Below are positions 1 through 10,891 of a stretch of 64,000 nt of DNA, in pieces; position 1 is the stretch's first letter; the number at the start of each line of letters is the position of its first letter. The stretch lies in NCBI GenBank assembly GCA_029945375.1, contig CM057068.1:804332-868331 (forward strand). The letters are read 5' to 3'. The notes under the pieces were generated by a model. It searched no databases. It was given only the letters and a program-made list of their open reading frames with translations, and was not told the DNA's origin. The stretch is from Agaricus subrufescens. Taxonomy: Eukaryota > Basidiomycota > Agaricomycetes > Agaricales > Agaricaceae. A program made the position numbers and the translations under genes.

Positions 1-1384
1 CTAGAGTGATACTCCCCTGTAGGTGCATGGTTAGTGATCAAGCATATGAGATAAGCCAGTAGCTTGGGATCATGAGTGGCAGCGACTCCAGCATAGTTGC
101 GGAGCCACGGCCCTTGGTTCAGGTGTGTCAGGAGAACTTGTGTGTAATCCATGTCTGGCGGAAGGGAGGTGTCCGGCCTGCACCACCCACCTTCAATGTG
201 ACTACAAGGAAAGGAGAAGCCGGAAACCCTCACTTTGAGACGTCCCGGTTTCTTTTGATATAAGTCAAGCCAGCCATGCCCCCTAAAGCATGACCAGTCA
301 TGCGGATCATCAAAGCCTCTGACCCAGAGAGCTAAGACGTTGGATGTGGTACCCTGCTTGGCAAATTTGTGTGAGCGGGATTGAGGAAAGGTGAGAGAGA
401 CTTCAGTGAAATGTCTCTCTTTAGCAGCGTTGTAGATTGCTTGATAGACATGCGCACAGAGGAAGTTGAACTGCCATGCACTTGTATCTGGATCCATTGT
501 GGCCCAGGACTCACGATAGCCCTTGACAATGATCTCCACTCCAGGAAAATCATTGACTATGGCTTCAAGTGCAAGTGAGAGGGCGATAGACAATTGCTTG
601 CCCATCGGCTTGGAGTTGGCAGCAATGAGTTTATGGATAATCATCGGAGATGTGGTGTAGAGGATGATTTTGTTGATGTTCCACCCTTCTTGAAGTTTAT
701 TATAGGCCTTCTGTAGTGTGTAATATGCGGACCAGCCTACAATAGTCTCTTGGGTAATATGCCTTCCAGCTGCTAGAACCTTAGAAGAAATTGCTTGTCC
801 ATTGTAAAGGGTGATGAGCAAAATGTGAGAGTGGGATTGTTCTGATGGGTTAAAGTCCAATTCCCATTTGTGTAGATGGCCTGCTGTGATGAGGTGGAGG
901 GCATTGATCTCTCTGGTGGTCAAAACGCCGAGTTCGAGGTGGTATTTGTTGTTATCTTCCTTGTGGGGTGGAGGAATGATGAATTTAACTTTGTCTGGGT
1001 GTTTGTCAACAAAGTGTTCACCCAGTTTGATGAATGGCGACAAGGGGTGGATGACCTCGTGAGCAGGATTGTCGATGATGGAATCCAGTGGGGATTTCAG
1101 CACTTTACATCAACTCTTTGACATGTATTCCAAAGAGTTAGGGTGGAGGGTGGATAGTTTGGCTTTTTGCCATTCTAGTAATGAAAGAATGGGATGGTGT
1201 GCGGGCAGTGTCTTCAATTGGTTGACAGATTGTTCAAAGAGCTTTTTGATGGAGAGGTGAAGTGGCATTAGGCCAGCCACGGCCATGATACCACCTAGAG
1301 GAGAGGTGCAGAACACACCAGTAATCCAGCGAGCTTCTTGATTGTGGGTAAGTCAAAGCATGTTCATGTTAGATTTGAAGCTTC
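1..1384 (-). pseudogene. LINE ORF2 C-terminal remnant (RT tail and RNase H region)
   Basis: Minus-strand translation gives an end-of-RT segment of the kind ARWITG-FCTSPLGGIMAVAGLMP followed by a LPAHHP motif (about 1110-1340), then degraded RNase H-type sequence (GFDDP..CFRGHGW near 250-320) parallel to that in the LINE copy at 12698-14812. Such segments are typical of fungal non-LTR retrotransposon ORF2 proteins, which reverse-transcribe the element RNA at the nicked target. There are several frame breaks, so it is dead. The 3' end lies left of the window; the 5' side is cut by the copia LTR beginning at 1385. Family is confident; exact frame boundaries are not. Confidence 0.75.
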
Positions 1385-1658
1385 TGTTAGAGTGCCCCAA
1401 CAATCTTGTGAATGGACTTAGAGATGGTACGACTTTCTGATCATGTGATATATTAGTAAGCACATGTTGAACTTGTCTGTGAACGCTCTAGAAGCCTTTA
1501 GCTTCTTAGACTTGTTCACAGGTGAGTATAGAGTTCTGTATATTCATAGCTAGCTTCTTAGACTTGTTCACAGGATATCTCATTTAATTCTAATCCGATT
1601 CACTCGTGACTACCACCGTTAGAACCGTCTCTGCACGCACTACGTTCTACATCTGACA
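1385..1658 (+). repeat. copia LTR, subfamily B
   Basis: Begins TGTTAGAGTGCCCCAACA and ends CTGACA, directly followed by the primer binding site. About 274 bp. It is closely similar to the LTR at 49904-50201 and more distantly to the 315-bp subfamily A LTRs at 35958 and 43183. It contains two direct copies of TAGCTTCTTAGACTTGTTCA, a feature shared with all other LTRs here. Confidence 0.88.
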
Positions 1659-1670
1659 GGTTATGGGCCC
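1659..1670 (+). promoter_or_regulatory. copia primer binding site
   Basis: GGTTATGGGCCC starts at the first base after the LTR. It is complementary, allowing one G-U pair, to the anticodon arm of eukaryotic initiator tRNA-Met. This is the half-tRNA priming arrangement known for Drosophila copia. The same 12 bases recur at 36275 and 50202. Confidence 0.75.
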
Positions 1671-1897
1671 CGACTTCTAACTACTGAAAAAATGAGTTTT
1701 CATTCACCAACCTCACTTTTTTTTTTTTTTTAATAATCAATGGGGCCTGTCGGCCGGCCTTTATTGCAAGTAGCTACTACATTGGGTACAAATCGAGCAT
1801 ACTACAAGCAAATGGAAGCCATAACGCATCTCCAATAGGGGCCCAATCCATTACAGGGAGTCAGACTTACATGTGGGCAAAGGAAACATATCCACGC

Positions 1898-3284
1898 TGT
1901 TACGGCCCCAGCTGTTTTACGCGTGAAAATCTATGTTTAATGCGGCTAGGTGTATGTATTAAGTTCGAGAATGAACAATTGGTCACCCAGTTACAGATAA
2001 GCTCAGTCGAGGACATGTGTGAAGAGAGGTTAACCTAGGGGACAGTCGAGATTGCATCCGCGATTCCTAGCAGGAAAACCGTACTGCTAGGGGAAATATA
2101 ATCGCGTTCGAGGACTTAAAATGGAAGTCTCAAGACTGAGTCTAGGGAGACTTTGCTGGAAATTATCATCGAGGTTGGCTATGGGATGGCTCGAGGACTT
2201 AGCGGAACGCGGTTCCTTCAGCGGACCTTATGCTAAACCGAATCTATAACTACTACCTGCCTAATAAGGAAAGGGCTAGGAAGTAGACGACTTACACATG
2301 TCGAGACTGAATTAATCTGAAGTGAGACTGTTGGAATTGTCGGTTGAGACTCTGGATCAGGCAGTAATAGTGATAATCTTGAAGCAACTAAAGGCGAGAT
2401 AGAAGTGTAGTCTAATCGAGGACATCTTATCAACGGGATAATCAGTGGGGGGTGTGCCTCGAGAGTTTCTAGACTAGGGTCTAGGGTTAGAAGCTCATTA
2501 GCCAATGAGGAGTGGAAGATTAGGCAAGTGCGATGTTCGGTTGAGGAGACTGAATAGTTGAGACTGTTGATTGGAGGAGAAAGATGAGTCGAGGAGACTA
2601 TACCCATTCAGTGCTGGATATGGACTTGGTTATCTGTTTCATATTTGTTTATTTTGTCTCAGTTTTTTATTGTGTATCATATATAGTCGCCAGTTGCGGA
2701 CGAGGTTCGGGATCGAATCTTTGCCCAAGCGCTGTGCGAGTAAAATTGAGTTTGGTTAAACTTCGCAGTGTTCTAAGCATTTCTTAAGTTCTTTCTCGAC
2801 TTGGAAGGTCTTGTGTTCTGCTCGAGAGAGTATCTTCACTGGTCTAATAGGATCGCGATAGCATTCGGTGCTAGCTCAACTTGTCTTGCAGTCTGTCTTG
2901 AAGCGCGAAGGCAGGTCAAGGCTCTCCGAGTTTGTTGAGGCATCACTAGGGCGGACTTGCTACCCCTCCTAGATAGGTGTCTAACCCATTCTATTGAGGA
3001 CAGTCGTCGCGAGCTTAGCCACTCGTTGCGAAGGTTCTAATCGAAACGGCATAGGTCTGGAAGAGGTTTCTATTCAGTCGAGACTTGTTTCACATTTCTA
3101 TTCTACCCCTATTTTCATTTAATACTTAATCGAGACGCTTACTTTCACTTTCTTTCTGATTTATTCTCCCCACGAACCACACTCGAGACTCAGTGTAATT
3201 CAAAGGGTTGCATTCACATTCGATTTTATATTTTATATTTTATATTTTATTTTCCACATTTACACTGATCTAGTCTCTTCAACA
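1898..3284. repeat. solo LTR-like insert (Ty3/gypsy-like ends)
   Basis: Sequence foreign to the LINE 3'UTR starts TGTTACGGCCCCAGC and ends TCTTCAACA, giving TGTT..AACA ends, and LINE 3'UTR homology resumes after it. It is rich in TCGAG motifs and has a TTTTATA microsatellite near 3222-3252. No long ORF and no clear target duplication (flanks CACGC and TGACG). The LTR identity is inferred from ends and length; superfamily is a guess. Confidence 0.45.
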
Positions 3285-3524
3285 TGACGTGGTCAAGCAC
3301 ATTTGAGAAAAGAAAAAATCATAAAGAATCAAAATAGTAAGTGTCCAAACCTTCAAGGCAGGACAGCGCCTGAAACAGACCCTATCTGGTACAGACTAAC
3401 TTGGATTGCCGCGTTGGCAGCAGTATTCAAACACGAGACAAATGTCAATAGAAAACATAATGAATGAATGAAAAAATGGTGGGGCGACAACGTGCCATTA
3501 TCCCAAAAGAGCTGATGAAAGCAC

Positions 3525-5042
3525 CTACTTGTTTGACAGGAACTGGTGCTTGAGCCAGTTGCAGTCGAACCAATGTTCCCAGAACGGACACAAAGTGTCT
3601 GTGCTAGAGTGCATTGTCTTCTTCTTTCTAGCTGCAGAACAATTGACACAGTGGCGGATGGCAGCGTCGACGTGGGACGCGGCACATGAGGTGTCGTGGT
3701 GGTCAGCGGAATGTGGACCTCCGCAGTGTGGGCATCGGATACCTTTAGCTTGGCATACATTAGAGTGGTGGCCCCATCTCTGGCACCGAGTGCACAGAGC
3801 AGAGCCGGGCTGGGGTGCAGCACCCCAGACCTGACAATTCCAGCTGCTAATGACAACCATCTTACCAATGAAGTCCCGTGCCATGCGGCCCGAGATGGAG
3901 TCAGCGATGTCGACCCATGCAACACATGAGCCAGCTTTAGGTGAGGTCCACATGAATCGGACTGTGTGTAGGATGTGGGGGGTAAGCTGACGGCCTACTG
4001 GTGATTCTTGCATAGCCGCCTGGAAGGCAGTGCATTGGGTGTGGATCCATGCGCGGGGCTCGGATGGGATAAGTGGGACGTCGATGACCTTGAGATAGGA
4101 CACCGAGTGGATGGGGGCGGTGACAATGGGGATAACCCCAGGAGTGGTGATGAGGCGGGGGATGTGCTTGAGCACGAAATTCCCCTTGGGTGCAGACAGG
4201 ACCTGGTTTCTGGCTATGAAGATGCCGACCTTGATGTCCATAGCATGTTCCAGAATAAAGGTCAACTGGAGGTTGGCCTTTAGGTGGGTGTTGATCTTGC
4301 TAATAATAGTGGGGGTGAGATTGGTGGCTGAAATAGATGTTCCGGCCAGGGGAATGATGCGGACTCCACATTGTGAAAGTCCATGGTCAGTGTGTTGCCC
4401 CTTCTGTCTACACTTGGGAGCGCAGACTGAAACAGCGGGTGCAGAGGGGGGGGGGGGGTCCTGCGCTGGCAATAGTCTGCGCTAGTTGAACATCGAATGG
4501 CGCGAAGCCACCCATGCCCATGAACTGGCCCTGGGAGAGGTTGGGGGCCTTGAGAATGACCCAGAGGGAACGGAGGAGTTCGTCCACGATCAAATCAAAT
4601 TCCTCGTTGGGTCCAGCTTGCTTGGCTGTGTTGACCGCATCCTGTAGCTGCTGGGGAAGGTTGGTCTTGTTTCAATGTTGAGAGCGTCCAGACAAGGGTG
4701 AGGGGAGTGGAGAGGAGGTCACCACAGGGGGCCTTGGTGGACCAAATGGAGTTTTTGGGCTCTGAGTCGTATACAACAATGGGGTCATTGTCACAGCTTG
4801 CAAAGGGCCTGGCATCAGGGTGATGGGGGGTTGGGAGAGGAGAAAAAGCTGGCACCACCAGCCTTTCCCTTCATCTTCAGTTGTGAGTGAAGCTTTTCAG
4901 CTCTACTTGCCTTAGGTGTCTTGGGTTCACCAAACACCTCTCTTTCCATAGCCTCCTTCATTGCGCGCAAATTGGGGGGCAATCACTCATCCTTGGAGTC
5001 AGTTTCCCAGTTAGAATTGTTGAAATCCTCCCTGGCATCCAT
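3525..5042 (-). pseudogene. LINE E1 ORF1 (gag-like), decayed
   Basis: The N-terminus at 5042 reads MDAREDFNNSNWETDSKDE then a TGA, aligning with the start of the E3 and E8 ORF1 proteins. After several breaks, a 315-codon frame (4472-3525) holds an RRM-like middle domain and the C-terminal zinc region: a CX2CX4HX4C knuckle (CTRCQRWGHHSNVC), a CPHCGGPH segment and HCVNC...CPFW. These are nucleic-acid-binding features of LINE gag proteins. A 13-G run at about 4446-4458 marks one frame break. Confidence 0.8.
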
Positions 5043-5075
5043 CGTAGAGTAGAATGTATTGCTACTTAAGCACTA

Positions 5076-5108
5076 ACACTGAGACTTCCAAAAGAGGAAG
5101 GTGGTGGT
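5076..5108 (-). promoter_or_regulatory. LINE 5' hairpin, copy in E1
   Basis: Near the 5' end of E1. The inner stem CTTCC/GGAAG with loop TCTTTT is intact; the outer stem is weakened (CACC opposite AGTG). One of nine copies in the window. Confidence 0.7.
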
Positions 5109-5209
5109 AGCAGTTCAAGAAGCGATTGATTCACCAACCTCACTCAATCTTCTCTTCCTCTTTTCCTTCTTGAATCTATTTTGCTTCCCCTGCTCTCAAA
5201 TCAACTCCA

Positions 5210-6898
5210 ATGGCTTCCGGATCACCAAAGTTTGCAAAACTCAATGCGGAGAACTATACGACGTGGTCTGGCAAGATGAAGGCATGGCTGCAACCTTCTG
5301 GGCTATGGAGAATTGTCTCTGGCAAGCAGAAGTCCCCCACTGTCTCCTCCACTGTTACCCAGCCTGAAGCGGACGCTCTGGACGCTTATGAGGCTCATTG
5401 TGACAATGCTGCTGGCTGGCTCTTCTTGATGGTTGAACAGGAGCAGAGGGTGCACCTTAATGGCATCCAGGATGACCCCATGAAGATGTGGGAGGCTCTG
5501 GAGGCTGTACACAGGCAGAAGAAGGCTGGGATGCGATTTAATGCTTATGATGAGCTGTTCAGCATCCGAAAACTCGAGGAGGAGTCCCTACAATCACTCA
5601 TTAACAGAGTAGAAGGCTGCAAGCGACGCATTAAGGAGCTTAGACCCACAGACTTCACTCTCAACATGCTGGATGATGAGCTGGCATCAATGGCACTCAT
5701 CAGAGCCCTCCCCGATGACTATTCTGCCTTCTCCTTGTCTCTTTTACTTATGGACAAGCTGGACAAGACCACAATTCATCAGGCCTTTGTCACAGAGGAT
5801 ATTCAACGCAAAAAACACGCTGGGGACGCCTTGGGAGGCTCCCAGGCCCTAGCTGCTTGCTCTGGCTTCAAAAACACGTCAGATACCTGCGATTTCCGTG
5901 GGAGGACTGGCCACAAGGTGGAGAAGTGCTGGCCATTCAAAAAGGCGAAGAAGCGCGCCCAGGAGGATGCCCAGAAGCCCAGAACTCGCAGAAACAAGGC
6001 TAACAAGGCTCAGGATGCTTCAAATGACGCCTCAGGCTCTGCAGCAAGCTCCTCTTCGACTTCTAGCCCCGAAAAAGCGCAGAGAGTCCGTGAATTTGCT
6101 GGAAATGCAAGTGCCTCACATCCCTCCCCTTCCCCTTTGCTTTCTACGCCTCTACAGCTCGATGCTGACTTCCATTGGCTTGCAGACACTGGGGCCACTT
6201 CTCATATGACCCCACATTGTCACTGGTTCAAGAACTACTCCCCCAATCGCATTCCCATCCGATTAGCTGATAATTCAGTGGTATACTCTGCGGGGATAGG
6301 TTCTGTGGTGTTTAAACCAGTTGTTAATGGAAAGGAGGCTAGAGCGGTCAAGTTTTCGAGGGTACTACATGTTCCTGACCTCAGGAGTAATCTGCTGTCT
6401 TGTTTATACCTTGCTCAGCACAAGGGCTTCAATGTCATCATCACTGCTCACTCTATCACTTTCCAGTGCATGGGAACAACACTTTTTACAGCCACTATCC
6501 ACTCCAACAACTCTGCTGAGCTAGATGGATCTACAATCACTTCCAAGGCCGCTTTTGCTGTTTCTACACTGCCAGCTAACCTCTCCCTGTGGCATTGTCA
6601 CTTCATTCATCACAATTGTGCTGATGTGAAGTCTATGTTGAGTAAGGACCTTGTTACAGGCCTCAAACTCGATTCTAATGCTCTTCCTGACCCAATATGC
6701 GAGCCCTGCCTTGCAGGAAAGATGCATTCACTTCCATTTCCTCCCTCCCTCAATCACAATCGATCCCCTCTTGAGCTGGTACACTCAGACCTTCACGGAC
6801 CGCTCCCAGTCGCTTCCCACTCAGGCTACAAGTACTGGATCACCTTTATAGATGACGCAACGTGATTCCAAGCTGTACACTTGCTTAAAAGCAAGTCG
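5210..6898 (+). pseudogene. copia C1 gag-protease-integrase, truncated
   Basis: The ATG at 5210 opens a 551-codon frame. Gag (residues 1-220, MASGSPKFAKLNAENYTTWSG start) is of the copia UBN2/DUF4219 type. The zinc knuckle reads CDFRGRTGHKVEKC, so the second Cys is Arg and the knuckle is probably broken. The protease motif DTGATSHMT is near residue 330. Integrase follows with the HHCC module (WHCHFIHHN...CEPCLAGK) and the first catalytic Asp (FIDDAT). A TGA at 6863-6865 ends the frame, and homology ends 33 bases later at the E2 junction. Not functional. Confidence 0.88.
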
Positions 6899-6929
6899 AC
6901 TGGTCTATCCTTTTCCTCCAGTGCACAGG

Positions 6930-8207
6930 TGGTTTTACCATCGCCAACTTAATTGACGGGCTTCCTCGCTCTCAACACATGGATTTCACCCCCCTCCCTC
7001 TCGGCACATTGGGCACAGCTCCATGGCCAATCCCGAAACCTCATGTCAAGTGGGCTAAAACCGCTCCACCATCCCCTCCCAAGCAGGGTGCTCCAGCAAA
7101 AGCCAATTGTGCACCTGCTCCTGTTCTTCAACGACGTCCACCTCCTTCAGAGGCTCCCGCCATTTCCGTCGCCGCCCCCAGGCAATGTCGCTGTTGCCAG
7201 GGGAAACACACTGTCCATGGCCCATCACGCCGTGGCATATCCATTTGTGTCCCTAGTGTGCTCAATTTCCAAGCCACTATGGTCACCTCTACGATCATAC
7301 ATGAGATCAATAATCATATCAAAAAGGATCTACCAGGGTCTTCCCTGGTTATCTTCTCTTCTACTGACGAGGGTGGGCCGGGGAAATTTTTCCTCACCAC
7401 TAACATTGTTCCCACTAGGTTAGAGACAGACTTTGTTTTGAAGCACATCAAGTCACATTTCCCTGTTCCAGAAGGCGTGAACCCTATTTGCAAGTCCCCC
7501 ATCAAATCCACATCCTATCTCAAGGTTGTGGATATTCCTATCACCGACCCCACTTTGAAAGAGTGGCTTGCTCCCACCACGGCTCGTATACACAATGAGT
7601 TCAAGAAATCAGAGATTGGAACTCTACTTTCCTCCTGGACATGCAACATCTGCATCATGCAGACTTCTCCCCACACTGACTCATGTGTTCATCAGCAAAA
7701 GGTTTGGCTACTTGAACCTACTTGAAGCTACTTGAGGGCTACTTGAGAATTTTCAAGTAGCCCCCAAGTAGCTTCAAATAGCTTCAAGTAGCCAAACCTT
7801 TTGCTGATGTTGCATGGGTTGACATCATCGACTCGGTTACCGGCAGCAATGTGAAAGCAATGATTGGTAAGCATATTCAAGTCGCAGGTAATAATTGCAG
7901 AATTGCCGGCGCATGCCCCCACTCTGGCTCCATCCTGTGCACCTGGTGCTACAGGTGGGGCCACCATTCATCCAAGTGCTGCCATGAAGGTGTGCGCTGC
8001 CCCCTCTGTGGCGGTCCTCATCGGGAGGAGTCGCATCATCTTATGGTTCCCGCTGCTTTGGTTGAGAACCGGGACTGTGTGAATTGTACCACGTTGAAGC
8101 AGGAAAAGCATAGTCACTCCACCCTGGATAGAAAGAGCTGTCCATTCTGGGCACATTGATTTGATCGGGAATGGCTTCATCGCCAATTTCTGCCAAAGAA
8201 GACTTAA
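6930..8207 (+). pseudogene. LINE E2 ORF1 (type-2 gag-like), interrupted
   Basis: Aligns with the intact E9 protein from its GGFTVANLLDGLPRSQ segment to the C-terminal zinc region (CTWCYRWGHHSSKC, CPLCGGPHREESH, CVNC..CPFWAH). The first 190 or so residues are missing. The frame is broken by a 120-bp foldback at 7690-7809, placed between TDSCV and AWVDI, and by a TGA near the C-terminus (FWAH*). Confidence 0.82.
7690..7809. repeat. 120-bp near-perfect foldback (MITE-like)
   Basis: Two arms of about 60 bp are reverse complements with few mismatches. The ends are CATCAGCAAAAGG and CCTTTTGCTGATG, and the arms are built from repeated CTACTTGAA. It interrupts the E2 ORF1 exactly where E9 is continuous. 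It is flanked by TT on both sides (7688-7689, 7810-7811), so a 2-bp duplication is possible. No coding capacity. Confidence 0.8.
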
Positions 8208-8239
8208 CCAAGGTGCTGTGTGTCGCTTCTTGACTTCTT

Positions 8240-8273
8240 ACCACTACCTTCCTCTTTTGGAAGTCTCAGTGGT
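8240..8273 (+). promoter_or_regulatory. LINE 5' hairpin, copy in E3
   Basis: ACCACT..CTTCC-TCTTTT-GGAAG..AGTGGT, preceded by the CTTCTTGAC box. It lies 18 bases from the mapped 5' end and about 35 bases before the ORF1 ATG. Confidence 0.75.
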
Positions 8274-8307
8274 TTAGCTGTACTTGGAGCAATACACGTT
8301 CTGCACT

Positions 8308-10202
8308 ATGGATACCCGCAAGGATTTTGATTCTGGCAACTGGGAGACCGATAGCGACAATGACTCGAAGCTGCCGCCCGCTATGCGGGCTGCAGGTGAA
8401 CAGTTGGAGATGGAGTTGGAGACTCCAAAGGCCGCGCGTATTGCGAAGATGCATGCACATCTAGCAGGTAAGGGCAAGACCAAGGACGTTTCGTTCTCGG
8501 ACACTGCCCCCGCCGTCTCCTCATCCGACTTCAATTGCGTCATCGCGGACGCATCGGAGTCAATTTCCAGGCTCATGAGGGAGGATTCCCCCGCCCCTCA
8601 AGCCCAGACTCGCACCGAACGCAGGCACGGACAACCCAAGGCACCGATCTGGCCGTCTACCCCCGTCACCCCCACCCCATCGGGCTCTCGCCAGCCCGGT
8701 GGTACTGCTCAGTCGCTGCTCAAGGCTATCTCCTCGCCAGCCACCCCCAAGACCCCTCATGCCACTTCGATCTACATGCCTACCAAGGTACCTGGAAAGA
8801 AGCACGGACTTGCCGTGTTGCTGTCGACTGCCGCCGACATCGTCCAGCAAACCCCCCAGATGACAACTTCATCGGCTATGCCGATGAACTTCTCCACCTC
8901 ATTTTCTCCATCTTGTCGAGTGGTGCTCACAAGAATATTGATATTCAAAACATGGCTGGGGTGTGCTCTTTCAAGACCGCCCTTGCTATCATCATTGGTC
9001 AGACTGGCGCTGCATCCCCCCCCTCTCCCGCCAAACCCACCAACCCCCTTCCCCCTTCGACCCCGGTTGTTCCCTCAAGTCGCCCTCGGTCTCCTATGGC
9101 CAAGGACAAGGTAACCCCAGGTGCAAAACGTGTTCGCATCGAGGCACCACCTGCCTCCAAGCCCAAGCAACCCGCTTTAGGAAAGCATGCCCCGGCTGCT
9201 CCCGCAGCTGTTCGAGCACCTTCCAAGAGCGCTCTCAAGGCTAAGCCGGCCTCCGTCCCCTCTCTCCCCAAGGCCCTGGCTCCCTCTTCCGCCCCCGCTG
9301 TCTCTCGTCGTGCTTCTGCATGCAAAGGCAAGCACACCAGCCATGGCGCTTCGCGCCGTGGCGTTCTCATTCATTCCCCTGCCGGATCTTCCATCCAAGC
9401 TATTAATATCACTCCCGATATCCTCCGGGAGTGCAACAACCATCTCCGGAATGACCTCAAGTCCGAGGTTATTCTGGAATCTTCTATCGACACGGCCGAC
9501 GGCATTCACATAGCCGCCTCCCGAGTCCTCTCCAAGCCCAAGACCGCCTGCGTGCTCAAGCACATTTGCTGCCTCGTCGATCCCAACGGACTAGTCCCCC
9601 TCCAGTCTGCCACCCTGACCTCCACGTCTTACCTTAAGGTAACCGACGTTCCGCTTATCCCGGCCCCCCCCGCCTCATGGATCACCGCACAACACGAGGC
9701 CTTCACCCTCGCTATGCAAAACTCGCCCGTCAAGACCGCCCTCTCCCGACACCTCAAGCATGCCGTTCGCTTCATGCAGACTTCCCGCCGCGCTGACACT
9801 TGTGTCGCGTGGCTCGACATCTCAGACTCCGTCTTGGGCCGTATGGCCCGGGACTTCATTGGTAAGCACATTCTCATTGGAGGACGAAACTGTCAAATCT
9901 GCGGTGCTGCCCCGCGGCCCGGCTCTGCCCTCTGCACTCAGTGCCAGAGGTGGGGCCACCACTCCGACATATGCCGTGCTAAAGGTATACGATGCCCTCA
10001 CTGCACGGGACCGCACTCTGCAGAGTCCCACATCCCGGCCGCCATCGCGATGAAGAAGAATCCAGACGACCGACATTGCGCTAACTGTGCCACAGCAGGC
10101 AAGAAGAACAAGGCGCACTCCACAACAGACACTTTGTGCCTGTTCTGGAACAACCGCTTCGATCGGGACTGGCTCAAGCGCCAGTTCCCATCAAAGAAGT
10201 AG
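8308..10202 (+). pseudogene. LINE E3 ORF1 (type-1 gag-like) with one frameshift
   Basis: ATG at 8308 (MDTRKDFDSGNWETD). The protein would be about 630 residues: an acidic N-terminus, a long Pro/Ala/Ser-rich linker, an RRM-like domain (SHGASRRGV to IGKHILIGG) and a C-terminal zinc array of CTQCQRWGHHSDIC, CPHCTGPHSAESH and HCANC with a final C-FW. Presumed role: binding element RNA in the retrotransposition particle. One base is missing in a C-run at 8852-8857 (ACCCCCCA; the homologous E8 run is longer), splitting the frame. Everything else is open, so either a young inactivation, a sequencing error or a frameshift site. Confidence 0.88.
9341..9361 (+). other. coding-region hairpin in ORF1
   Basis: CCATGGCGC-TTC-GCGCCGTGG, a 9-bp stem (one G-U) with a 3-base loop within the codons for SHGASRRG. 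Equivalent perfect stems occur at 34441-34461 and 40359-40379 with different loops. Confidence 0.6.
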
Positions 10203-10891
10203 TAGGTTTCACTGCCTGTTTTGGGAGCATGCGCCGTCGGTACCCATCATTTTCCCTCGCCATTCCGTCTGCGATCGCAAACCGGCTCGTCTGAAAATTG
10301 GGGCTGTATTCAGGTCTGAACGTAGGTGACTTGTGTTTTGCTTGAGCTACGGCTCGCTTCGCTCGCCTCTCTTTTGGACTTATCATTTCTTTCCACTCTG
10401 TTATGTTTTTTCTTTTTCTTTCTTCGAGGTGATGAACATTCTGCCGGATACATTTTTCTTTTAATCATGTTGTTAGGGGCTTCGTGTTATTTCTTTGGAT
10501 ATGCATCATGGCATCCATATTATTGTAGTATGCCCGGAGTATCTAACCGGATGTCGAATAGCTACTTTAATAAAAGGTCCACCGAGAGGTGCCGTTGATA
10601 CAAAAAAAAAAAAAAAAAAAAAAAAAAACCAAGGTGCTGTGTATTTTTACCCATCTTCTTTTTCATTTCCATTTATCACTGCCATGTAAGTATCACCGTG
10701 GACTCTCTTTTATGCGTATGTCTTCGATTCTATGGACACTTTCTTAGTTTACATATGCAATTTGTCATTCCACTAGTTATATACTGGTGTAGGGCTGGCA
10801 GGCAATGTAAAGCCGGGGGAATGCGTTATGGCACCCCACGTACGAGGTCAATATTGAAATATATCCCGCTGATTACAAAAAAAAAAAAAGA

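Larger units (their letters stand above)
1717..5128 (-). mobile_element. LINE E1, type-1 gag-only element inserted in C1
   Basis: The poly-T at 1717-1731 is the reverse-strand poly-A tail. The 15-bp target duplication ATTCACCAACCTCAC lies at 1702-1716 and 5129-5143. The 5' terminus (minus strand) carries the common hairpin at 5076-5108. Contents are 5'UTR, ORF1 and 3'UTR only; no ORF2. A 1.39-kb LTR-like sequence (1898-3284) interrupts the 3'UTR. Confidence 0.85.
1385..6898 (+). mobile_element. Ty1/copia element C1, 5' part
   Basis: Left LTR, primer binding site, gag, protease and the first half of integrase are present in order on the + strand. LINE E1 (1717-5128) splits the 5' leader. The element stops inside integrase at about 6898, where a 5'-truncated LINE (E2) starts without a target duplication, so the RT, RNase H and right LTR are lost. 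It inserted into the ORF2 remnant on its left. Confidence 0.85.
8222..10626 (+). mobile_element. LINE E3, full-length type-1 gag-only element
   Basis: A perfect 16-bp target duplication AACCAAGGTGCTGTGT at 8206-8221 and 10627-10642 defines both ends. The 5' end carries the common hairpin and the 3' end CCGTTGATACA plus a poly-A of about 25. Inside are a 5'UTR of about 86 bases, one ORF1 and a 3'UTR of about 400 bases. No RT or RNase H sequence is present in the 2,405 bp. It sits just after the E2 ORF1 stop codon. Confidence 0.92.
6899..10889 (+). mobile_element. LINE E2, type-2, 5'-truncated, with E3 nested
   Basis: ORF1 sequence of the type-2 family starts abruptly at 6899, reaches its stop at about 8205, resumes after E3 at 10627 with the type-2 3'UTR and ends in GATTACA plus poly-A at 10877-10889. 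No TSD: the left flank is copia integrase (+), the right flank copia pol (-). Deletion or recombination after insertion is likely. Confidence 0.8.

Noticed and set aside
5076..5108. Hammerhead ribozyme at the LINE 5' end
   Set aside because: No CUGANGA/GAAA core around the hairpin; left as an RNA structure of unknown role.
8535..8850. Long open frame ahead of the E3 ORF1 second half as a separate protein
   Set aside because: It is the wrong frame of the ORF1 N-terminus; homology switches frames at the C-run 8852-8857.
10603..10628. Homopolymer A/T tracts as assembly joins
   Set aside because: Each lies between a LINE 3' end and a target duplication, as poly-A tails should.
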